A DNA stretch of 64,000 bases from Streblospio benedicti (taxonomy: Eukaryota > Annelida > Polychaeta > Spionida > Spionidae): the NCBI GenBank assembly GCA_019095985.1, contig CM032660.1:24068864-24132863 (forward strand). Direction: 5' to 3'. Below are positions 56,201 through 64,000 of the stretch, one piece after another. A program made the position numbers and the translations under genes. Within the stretch, counting starts at the first letter, position 1. Each line of letters opens with the position of its first letter. The notes under the pieces were generated by a model. The model was given only the letters and a program-made list of their open reading frames with translations, did not search any database and had not been told where the DNA came from.

Positions 56201-59200
56201 GCGTGTAAAAAAGCCTGGATAGAACTATTAGATAACCAAAACATACTTTGAACTTCTCCAATCTTTGCCTGCAATTTTCCTAAATTTCTCTAGGGCCATG
56301 GTCTTGTTTTGTTTGTACAGTGCGCAGATCACGGATATGGCAGGAAAGGCAGCTAATCACGTCTTTCAACTGTTCAACGATGCTAGATTTCTGGAGCTCT
56401 TCAAGATTTGCACATTCAGCCACAATTCGTTTCAAATCACTCAACATTGTGAGCTCTTGTTGAAAACGATCTTGTGCCTCACTTAAGGAAATGTCCTCTT
56501 TATGACCAAAAAGATCTTGGTCTCCAGAATGCTGGTTCAGACCTGGGGCCACTTTTTTTGCCATCAACACTAAGAATAAAGTATGTTCCATTTCCAGCAG
56601 TCCTCTGCTGTATTGCCTCTTTGATGATTCCAGGGGTAAGTTCTCTGGGTATCACATTACATACCCACTCTTAAGATTTTGAAGGCTTGTGATGCTTGGG
56701 ACGGCAAAATTGATTTGTGAATTTTGAGGGCTAAAGTTTCCAAGAGAACCCTGGGCAGTTAGCACACCATCTTCGTTTTTCTCTCCTGACATGAAGCGAA
56801 TGAATGATCCATGGAAGAGTCTATATCCCACTAGCCAAAACTGTTTTGTAGCTTCTGAATAATGCATCTCTGTAGTAGAGTTGCACGAATACCAATGAAC
56901 AAGTTCAAGAGAAAGTTAAAGGGCTATGTTTGTGAGAGGGATAAGATTCTTTGTGACAAGCTCCATCAATTTTAAAAACTCACAAATCATCCCATGTCTG
57001 CTTAATTCTTCCACAAATGCTGGAAGTAATATTTTTGCATTTTCCCAATCATCATGCAACTGTTGGTCTTCATCATCAAATAAACGTCTTGCTGAAGTCG
57101 ATCTGGTCCTCTTTCTTGCCTTTTTTAGAGGCATCTACATTTTCAAACACTATTCAGTCGAAAGGTGTAATGGAGCCAGTTTCATGAAGGGCAGAGCTTT
57201 CGGAGGTATCATCTATGTCTGCGTCTAGCTCGGGGGCTGAATCGTAACCTTCTTCAAATTCTGCCTTAGGCCTTTTTATATTTTTTGGAAGGAAAAAAAA
57301 CTAGACTTCCTTCTAGTGACCTTCCTTGCAGTCTTGTTATGAGAAGCCATTTTCTAAAATTGTAATTAATATTCTTTACTGATGATTTAGTTCGTATTTA
57401 GTTGGTTATTGTTTTTTTACCATTTCATTTAATAGTGAATTACACTTTGTGGGGGTATGGGGGTTTTTAAGATTTTAAGGGTTTACTATGAACGTATGAA
57501 GGTCACAGCTTTATAATACACAATTTTATAAGTTCATGCATCTAACATAGAGACGGAATGTTTGACAAAAAATAGTAGCACATTTAATATATTCACTTCT
57601 TTGTATTTGACAACCCTGGTGGCCAAGTGTTTTAAAAGGAGCATATAGAACGAGTTGCCAAGAGTAAAGGTGTGCATATAGAGCGGTTTGCCTTTAAAAA
57701 AATGAAAATGCCCCATTTTACTGCTTTTTAAACGTTTTACCATTAACAAACTCCTTTATACACGCTGCAATATGAAACCAACTGATGTTTTGCTTTATCA
57801 TATCATAAAATATAGTGTTCTTAGACTGAAAATCTCTGCTATATTGTATCACCATCTCAATTGAATGAAGAGTGGTAAAAAAAGTGTCCAAAAGATCTCA
57901 TTAACGCACGTAGATGGGGTTTTGATTGTACGGCGTGGATATGAATCTCTACATACAGAAATGCTTCACACTATACAGATTTACTGCAAATTTTACTTCT
58001 ACACAACCCACATACATGCAGTACAATACTTCCCTATTTTAAACCAGTCTTGTCCATTATGTGCTCGAGTGCCTAATGGACAAAACTAGTTTAAAATATA
58101 GATGTATACTGCTGCATGTGTGTGGATTGTATATGGGTAGATTGACACAGAATCTGTACAATGTGAAGACATAAGGTATTCAGTTTTCCCCCATTGCTCT
58201 GGGGGGTGCATTGTGGTCAGACATGGTGTAAATGTTTGTGCTTTGCAGAGCAGACACACAAATTTCTGGAGTCCAAATTGGGCATAGTATATATAGATGG
58301 CCATGTATGATGGGTAAATAGCTCACTCCAGATGCCTTGGTGGCGAAGTTGTCCCCAACAGGGTCAGAAACAAGTCATTGAAGATGGGGTTTAAACACGG
58401 GATTTTCTCGTAAATTGGGTAATATGCTGAAATACGGAAAATATGGGAAATGCTTACGATGGGACATCCCATAAATATGGACAATTCGGTACATGCAGTT
58501 AGAAATTTCAGTAATTACGCGTAATATGTGTGATTTCCAGAAACGAAAAATACAGTAATACTTTTACGGAAATAACTGTGGTCCTTATATCCTTATACGG
58601 TTACAGTACTGTATATTATGTTAACATTAAAGTACTGATTGAAAAAAATGTTTGTCAGCGTCATCATGTGAAAAGAAATGTTTGCATAATATGGCCATGT
58701 GAAAAAAAATTGTTTGTTTGAAAAAAAATTACTTGCATGCCCCCTCCCCTGGGACATGCTAGTTCACATCTATCCCATCTGCCTGGGTTTTTTTGTCAGA
58801 AATTTAAGCAAGGTAATCCTTGCTTCCTCAAATACTAATTCATATTATTCGTCTCCCATGCCTCATATAGCGAGGTTCATGGTTACAGTGGAAGGGTTAT
58901 GTACATACATATAATTTAAAATCCAATGAATCCTCTCTAATTTTAGTTTGTTTAATATGTAATGTTCACAAATAACTTCTCTATACCACTACATCCTACT
59001 CTTGTTTCTAATTGTTCATAATCAATAGAAAAGACTTTAATACCAGATGAAGTTGTAGTCAGTCTATAAGCAAAAATAATGTGATTAAATAATCAACATA
59101 ATGCAATCATCATTTCTCAACCATTGTGTGGACATTCTCTTTGACAATGGATTTTATCAATCTGAGTATGCAGTTTCAGTTGGAATTTAGTGATGATGCT

Positions 59201-62200
59201 AAAAAAAATGCAGACGAATGTTTACAGGTGTAATAGACATCTTATCCTCAAAGATTTTATACAAAGGCTTTTGTCACCAAAGGCAACTGCATATCAGGAT
59301 GTGATCTCTCTCCTCAACTGTCTTTTTAAATGGGGCTTTTGAAAAGATATTTATGATTATTTGCCTTTTTAAAATTTTTCCTTTTTTTGCCTTTTTTTTG
59401 ATCAGGTAAAAATAAATTGAAATGTAGGAGTACCAGCTATTGGGACAACCGTGTAATTCAAGCATTTACCTAAATCAGTGAAGGAAAGCATTCCTTTGAT
59501 TGGCCCATAATATCCAAATGCATAGCAGATTATACAACATCATTGATTCTTATGCAGTTATTGGATGTGAAATCGTGACCTAATATTAGGATTGTTTAAA
59601 TTTCCCAAAGGCAAACATGTATAAACACACCTGTTGTAATTCTTGACCATATGCCTCTTACTGATTTAGGTAAACGGTGGTCCCAATAGCCGGTTCTCCT
59701 ACATTTCAATTTAGTTTTACCTGATCAAAAAAAAATGCAAAAAAGGAAAAATTTTAAAAAGGCAAATAATCATAAATATCTTTTCAAAAGCCCCATTTAA
59801 AAAGACAGTTTAGATTACATCCTGATGCAGTTGCCTTTGGTGACAAAAGTCTTTGTATAAAATCTCTGAGAATAAGATGTCTCATTACACCTGTAAAAAT
59901 TCGTCTGCATTTTTTTTAGCATCATCACTAAATTCCAACTGAAACTGCATACTCAGATTGAAAAAGTCCATTGTCAAAGAGAATGTCCACACAATGTTTG
60001 AAAAATGATGTTTGCATTATGTTGATTATTTAATCACATTATTTTTTATTTAATCTCAAACCGTCCACACTAGTCCACATTAAAATTTTTGCATTATGTT
60101 ATTAATCAATTATTTTTTTTCCAACTGACTAATTCATCTGGTAAAAGTCTTTTCTACAGATTATGAATAATTAGAAACAAGAGTAGGATGTAGAGGTATA
60201 GAGAAGTTATTTGTGAACATTACATATTAAACAAACTAAAATTAGAGAGGATTCATTGGATTTTAAATTATATGTATGTACATAACCCTTCCAGTGCAAC
60301 CATGAACCTCGCTATATGAGGCATGGGAGACGAATAATATGAATTAGTTTTTGAGGAAGTAAGGATTACCTTGCTTAAAATTCTGACAAAAAAAAAACAG
60401 GCAGATGGGATAGATGGGAACTAGAATGTCCCATCTGTATAAATGTTTGTTCCAAAGTATAATTGAACACAGAACAGAAACGCTTTATTTATTATACATT
60501 TAAGGGTCGGACTTAGTTGAGGGGGGTGGGGTGGGTGGGAGGAGGGGTGCGAGTAAATTTTTTTCTTAACAAACAATTTTTTCACATGGCCATATTATGC
60601 AAACATTTTTTTTCACATGATGAAGCTGACAAACACAGTACTTTAATGTCAACATTTTTTTCTTCCATACAAAATGGACGACTTTTCAAATTTTAATTGA
60701 TTTGTATTTGATATTACTGGTGTATTAAATCAGCGTGGAATATATTGAAACACTACTAATATTTATATGTTAATGTTGAAAATGAATTGAAATAAATTAA
60801 CGCTATTCACATAAGCTTCAAAGAACCATATATACATTTTTTACCTCACCTATCAGATCACCTTTCAGCCATCGACTCGTTCGGCTGTATGTTCACAATT
60901 AATATTTGCACAATAGTTTCTTTATTTTTCATTCAATTTTCATCAATCTTACATACAACTTGAATGCCTAATTGATTGTCATTCCATGGTTGAATCATGC
61001 CCCTGTACAGAAAATAGACCCCACCCCAGGGGTCCATCAATTTTTTCGTATAAACCGTAGCTGGATCATTTTTTTTCAATTTTCACCAAATTTATACATG
61101 GTGTATTTGTCTATATGAACATCATTCCATAATTGAATCATGCCCCTGGGATCCATCAAAACTTGTTAGTATAAACCATGGCTGGGTTAATTTTATCATT
61201 CATTCGATTTTCTCCAAACTTACACACAATGTGTATGCCTATATGAAAAAAAATTGTAAAATATGCAAATACGCGGCCTAGATGCATCACTATGACAAGT
61301 GAACCTCTCTTATATCTCTTACCAAAATTACTATTTTGCAAAGTTTATTACCCGCTTATTACCCTTTAGCGATCATAGGCAAACCCGTGAAACCCATATA
61401 CACAAATTAGATCAAACTGTCAAGTTGGGAATATTGAGGTGGAATGGAACGTAGTAAAAATGTGTGCTGCATTGAGTTGCTAAGCCAAACGATTTATCTA
61501 AACTAGACCAAAGCCGAGGGGGGGGGGGGGGTCTTGCATTGTCGGGTTTAGTGCGGATTTGCCTCCAAAATGAGTTACCTTTTTCACTCTTGGTATAGAC
61601 ATGCCCCCTTATTTTCCTTTTTTAATATATAGACATGACCCCTTATTTTTACATTCTTTGGTATAGACATTACCCCTATTTGTCAAAAAATATTGTCGAC
61701 AAGTCCAATATGCACCGAAATCAATATTTGAGGATTTAAAAGACAAAAAAAAAAAGTTTTCTCGCAAAAATAATCCAAAAATCTTTATTATTAGTTGCAG
61801 TGATTTTACCCCTGGACTTCCCTTTGCACATTATTGCAAGATATATTGATTTTTATTATGGTACAGCACTTTACCATCCAACGGCCAATGGTATGGTGGA
61901 AAGCTTCAACAGAACATTCCTGGATATGTTGAGATGATATATAATGCATGATCAAAAATTAAACTGAAACCACTTTCTTTATAACGTTTCATCATTCAAT
62001 TACTATTACTATTACTTGCTTTCCTTCTGAAAATTAATTCTGAACTACAAATTTAGATGTAATTGCGTCGCTTCAGTAGCTCGGTCTACTACTACAATCA
62101 AATTGTAACATTAAAAGTTTGAAATGAATCAATGGTTATTACGTTCATCAGACCAGGAGCAAGCGGTGGGGCACGTGCTCCATCACTTTTTTGCCAGATT

Positions 62201-63830
62201 TTGGTCGGAAATAGAGAAAATATTAAAAAGTGCCCTCTCACTTTTTTTGAACAAAAAAATCTTTATTTGGCTTGAAAATGCACCAGAACTGCTCTCAGAG
62301 TATCTAATTTTTAAAATTTTCCCCAGACTCCCCTTGAATGTGCTGGGATCGACACAAACACTCGCGCCATCTTTCTTACTGCAAAAATTAAAATTTTTCA
62401 GGGGAGCATGCCCCCGGATCCCATAGGTAAAATTGGCTTCACCGCGTTTCAGCTTCCATCAATACATTTCTGTGCCCCCTCACTTTTCTAACCCTTGCTA
62501 TAGGCCTGTTAAGTCATTAGACTTATGACTCCAAGAAGAGTGTTCTCAAGTGGTAAAGAAATGGGTCCATTTTTTGCTCATAGCTGGTATATGGATGGGT
62601 ACCATATTTTTGCCTGCGGAGGCACAACTGTTGCTACTTTCAGATAGAGATCCCTCTCCCCCCCCCCCCCAACCTCTGTATCAAGGGTGAGCTCAAGTGG
62701 TCTCAATAAAGAGGTGGTCTCTATGGATATTTAGCTAGTATCTTTGTGAAGGAATGGGACGGACAAGAATGGTTTGACTGACTGAAAAGGTGGTCTCATT
62801 ACAGAGATGGTCTTTAAGATACCGGGGGGCGGGGGGGGATCGTCCAAAAACAAGGGGAGTCACCCAACTTTTATGATTCCTTTTTGGGGGTGGGTGGGGG
62901 TCGCTGAACGTTTTTATTACGCGATGGTATTTTCTTTCAAATACATGTATTTTCTTTTAGCAATTGTCCAGAAATGCAATGACTCTGTAGAAGACTTTTG
63001 CTTTAGCGGGGGTGAGGGGGGGGGGGGTCACTCAATTTTTTAAATGTTGCGGAGGTCGGTTAACTTTTTCTTTGAGCCCCAAAAAATGTACGACCCCCCC
63101 AGTATTGTTATTCATGATTGTTCCCTAAATAGATACCTATAGAAACCTGTCATGTTGTCTTTGCAAAGATTTTTGCAAAAATCTGAGAGGATCTCTGCAT
63201 TAGGCCTGACGAAGCTCTTGAGAGAAAACAAAAAGGCTTGCCAAAGATAAAATGACAGGTTTCAATAGGTATCTATTTAACTGATGATGCAATAATAGTG
63301 TTTTTTCTGCAGGCGTTCATGGTGCAGCTGCGGGACCTGGCAAGCCACAGGCCGCTGCCCGGGGTCGAGGTGGGTGAAATCGGGCCCAAGATCGGGCTCA
63401 ATGCAGCTGACAATGGCTTCCTCATCCTCAGGAACCTGCGCATCCCACGCACAAATATGCTCATGAGATACGTGCAGGTCAGTGGCTCAATATGGACTCA
63501 TACAACTATAACAAAAATCAGCCTTGTTATTATTTTACTCTTTCTTCTCATTGCTGCTTTAGTAATGTTTTATGCTTGGTGTCAACTCATATATTACGCA
63601 TAGAACACATTTAAAGAGTAATATAGGAACTTAAAATGCGTGATGAAGATGAGGATGGTTTCATGTGCATGAATCCCACTGCGCTTCTGCCTGTTCTAGG
63701 TGACCCCTGGTGGGGAGTTTGTGCGCTCGGGCGCTGAGAAAGCAGCTTATGGGACGATGATGCTTGTCCGCGCAAACATTGTGATGGCCTCGTACCAGTA
63801 CCTCGCACAGGCCGTCACCATAGCAACCAG
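41283..63830 (+). CDS. ACOX1: Peroxisomal acyl-CoA oxidase 1, first eight exons (3' end beyond window)
   Basis: ACOX1 is the FAD-dependent first enzyme of peroxisomal beta-oxidation, turning acyl-CoA into trans-2-enoyl-CoA with H2O2 release. Exons: 41283-41337 (ATG 41305), 45943-46029, 46507-46595, 47521-47721, 48284-48411, 49206-49300, 63313-63477, 63700-63830. All junctions are GT-AG with matching phases. They give 309 residues, about the N-terminal half of the 660-residue human enzyme. Recognisable blocks: [15 protein letters not shown] (12-26; human MNPDLRRERDSASFN), the FAD/acyl-CoA region [12 protein letters not shown] (142-153), [32 protein letters not shown] (182 onward) and the IGPKIG...DNGFL block in exon 7. 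The N-terminus is 11 residues longer than human from the chosen ATG. Exon 4 follows a 292-bp acceptor minisatellite; intron 7 is 14 kb of nested repeats. Confidence 0.93.
43375..44472 (+). mobile_element. 1.1-kb inverted-repeat element with a decayed coding interior
   Basis: Ends of over 50 bp: 'ataggggtgtcaaaaaaaca' through 'gaaaagttatgctcccca' at left, inverted at right ('agggagcataacttttcaa' to 'cccctat'). The interior has two open segments (about 43435-43636 and 43689-43949) with protein-like composition, including [16 protein letters not shown] and [18 protein letters not shown] recall similar text in uncharacterised invertebrate transposon-linked proteins but cannot name the family. It is broken. 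It appears to split a copy of the 'GCAGATCCAGG' repeat (left part at 43333, right part after 44472), itself inside the 41821-45674 element. Confidence 0.65.
44638..44890 (+). mobile_element. tRNA-derived SINE
   Basis: Head 'gcttcggtggctgaatcaac' and box B-like 'ggattcgattgctgg', then a body containing 'gtacctacacgctaaatagg' that is shared with a fragment at about 40610 ('cacctacacgttaaataggt'). Nested in the 3.85-kb element. Confidence 0.5.
47229..47520 (+). repeat. Splice-acceptor minisatellite before ACOX1 exon 4, 42-bp in-frame units
   Basis: Seven units (six of 42 bp; the fourth, 47355-47394, of 40 bp) each contain 'actctcctctccctcag' followed by a copy of the first ~16 bases of exon 4 ('atacgacgcgtcgatg'). 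The real exon starts at 47521. Units after 47394 keep the ACOX1 frame open, reading [14 protein letters not shown]-like modules that would be added if an upstream acceptor were chosen. Confidence 0.92.
48790..49010 (+). repeat. Probable interspersed repeat
   Basis: Text such as 'atttctatagcgcaaattcc', 'gtgcgcttgtaggcctctta' and 'ttccataatttaggtgctgc' resembles a dispersed repeat I have seen in marine invertebrate DNA. No second copy is in this window, so the call is from memory. Confidence 0.3.
49291..49475 (+). repeat. Splice-donor derived repeat after ACOX1 exon 6
   Basis: The exon end and donor 'gggatacaggtcagcaggag' are followed by 'ggatacgggtcaggtcaggg', 'aaggcatataggtcacagca' and 'gggatacaggtcacggcagg'. 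Many GGTCA units run to about 49475. Several are potential GTCA donors. Confidence 0.65.
49616..49808. mobile_element. MITE, second copy of the 25952-26378 family
   Basis: Left 'ggctccattcattatttatg' and right 'ataaataatgaatggtccc' are inverted ends. The interior repeats 'tgtacaaagttggtagcccc' units as the first copy does with a related phrase. Confidence 0.7.
49809..51081. other. ACOX1 intron 7, left part
   Basis: Mostly AT-rich. A short open stretch at 50528-50645 ([12 protein letters not shown]...[10 protein letters not shown], stop) could be a decayed terminal exon of a transposon or gene but has no recognisable content. 50765-50900 holds GGGGGCATGCCCCCGGA and GGGCCC-rich text; a related 'gggagcatgcccccggat' recurs near 62402. 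Confidence 0.3.
51082..55190. repeat. Foldback repeat unit, copy 1 of a tandem pair
   Basis: Starts 'gagcacactatattaaagta' and is nearly identical to copy 2 (55204 onward). It contains an inverted repeat: the segment at 52625-52780 reappears inverted at 52965-53113, and the segment 52250-52600 reappears inverted at 54640-55050. The right arm is split by a ~1.5-kb unrelated insertion (53114 to about 54640) that begins with a 16-bp minisatellite. No coding genes. Confidence 0.75.
53122..53201. repeat. 16-bp minisatellite, 5 copies
   Basis: Five identical or nearly identical units of 'cccattggtccgaagg' at the left edge of the insertion in foldback copy 1. Confidence 0.9.
55204..60660. repeat. 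Foldback repeat unit, copy 2, interrupted by a TIR transposon
   Basis: 55204-55395 matches 51082-51267 and 57941-59480 matches 51268-52790 almost base for base. The reverse arm 59655-60660 is the inverted complement of about 58605-59480. Arms are ~0.9 kb with a ~200-bp centre, so this copy could form a ~2-kb palindrome. Copy 1 gives the empty site for the transposon at 55396-57937. Confidence 0.75.
55396..57937 (-). mobile_element. 2.5-kb DNA transposon with CACGCCG... inverted ends
   Basis: Ends 'cacgccgtacaatcaaaacc' and its inverted copy at 57918-57937 extend to about 31 bp. Subterminal 'gggcaaaccgctctatatg' occurs at about 55848-55885, a degenerate form at 55465, and the inverted form 'catatagagcggtttgcc' at about 57675. 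On the minus strand, coding-like pieces run from an ATG at 57350 ([17 protein letters not shown]) through [20 protein letters not shown] (57130), [23 protein letters not shown] and [26 protein letters not shown] (56860) to about 56280. The frames are interrupted, so the protein is decayed or needs introns. The CAC start resembles CMC-type elements but the family is not assigned. The target duplication is unclear. Confidence 0.75.
60900..61240. repeat. ~130-bp degenerate tandem repeat, ~3 units
   Basis: 'ttcattcaattttcatcaat...cttacatacaacttgaatgcct' recurs as 'ttttcaattttcaccaaatt...' at about 61075 and 'cattcgattttctccaaact' at about 61200. Each is followed by 'tattgaatcatgcccctg'-like text in the first two. 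Confidence 0.55.
61860..61935 (+). mobile_element. Fossil fragment of an LTR-retrotransposon-type integrase
   Basis: A short stretch reads [19 protein letters not shown], matching the conserved end of the retroviral-type integrase core (HPxxNGxVExFNR). This occurs in Gypsy-type LTR elements and in Polintons. Only about 25 codons are recognisable, no LTRs or other genes are seen nearby, and it is a broken, old remnant. Confidence 0.6.
62120..62490 (+). repeat. Probable interspersed repeat
   Basis: Long open frame but no protein-like motifs. 'ggggagcatgcccccggatc' is close to text at about 50775 in the same intron, so it is likely part of a dispersed repeat. Confidence 0.3.
62690..62815. repeat. 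Degenerate GAGACCACCTCT-family fragment
   Basis: 'aagtggtctcaataaagagg' and 'aggtggtctcattacagaga' resemble the MITE at 9354-9540. Confidence 0.4.
63127..63278. mobile_element. 152-bp MITE with 27-bp near-perfect inverted ends
   Basis: 'aaatagatacctatagaaac' and 'ctgtcat' at left match 'atgacaggtttcaataggta' and 'tctattt' at right with one mismatch. It ends 35 bp before the start of ACOX1 exon 7 (63313). Confidence 0.85.
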
Positions 63831-64000
63831 GTCAGTCAGTTACCATGATGACTGGTCAGTGTTATGATATAACATATTCAGAATGCAGGTAATTGCTACA
63901 TACAGCATAGAATGCTATTTTTTGAATAGAAAAACTGGTCTGACCTTCGATGTAAGAATTCTTTTGAATGTTCCACTAAATGATATTATTCTTGATGCAT

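Noticed and set aside
51082-60660. LTR retrotransposon, with the long direct repeats taken as LTRs
   Set aside because: The repeats are palindromic foldbacks, have no gag/pol between them and are better explained as a tandem duplication.
62124-62426. 100-codon frame as a gene
   Set aside because: Composition is low-complexity and it shares text with another repeat in the same intron.

Overview
The window is animal genomic DNA: GC-rich protein-coding exons separated by long, AT-rich, GT-AG introns full of inverted-repeat transposons, foldback elements, tRNA-derived repeats and LINE remnants. The proteins (a TTLL11-type tubulin polyglutamylase, an executioner caspase, a PLPP6-type lipid phosphatase and a peroxisomal ACOX1-type acyl-CoA oxidase) are shared across metazoans. 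Intron sizes and repeat content suggest a non-insect, probably marine invertebrate, but no species can be named from sequence alone.

Layout. 1-2180: last two coding exons (+) of an unrecognised single-pass membrane protein. 2180-7700: intergenic or 5' TTLL11 sequence with a 5'-truncated LINE (minus strand), MITE-like repeats and a degenerate satellite. 8076-29955: fifteen exons of a TTLL11-like gene (+) that join in consistent phase to 719 residues; its true first exon was not found. Its first long intron contains a complete, intronless effector caspase on the opposite strand (12222-11344). 33893-38404: a complete six-exon PLPP6-like gene (-), convergent with TTLL11, with candidate poly(A) signals only about 80 bp apart. 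41283-63830: first eight exons of ACOX1 (+), running off the right edge. Its first intron holds a 3.85-kb inverted-repeat transposon with another element nested inside it. Its 14-kb seventh intron holds a tandemly duplicated foldback repeat, each copy interrupted by a different insertion; the second copy contains a 2.5-kb terminal-inverted-repeat transposon.

The most striking signal is that many exon-intron junctions seed tandem repeats that copy the splice site plus part of the exon. Examples are nine 37-bp acceptor units before TTLL11 exon 1, five 27-bp donor units after TTLL11 exon 2, and seven ~42-bp acceptor units before ACOX1 exon 4. Weaker cases follow TTLL11 exons 3, 4, 6 and 8, PLPP6 exon 3 and ACOX1 exon 6. 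Two arrays have unit lengths divisible by three and stay open in frame, so alternative splice-site choice could add 9- or 14-residue modules to conserved enzymes.

The four recognisable genes have no obvious shared pathway: microtubule glutamylation, apoptosis, isoprenoid/lipid phosphate hydrolysis and peroxisomal beta-oxidation. All assignments rest on reading motifs and recalled family sequences, not on database searches.
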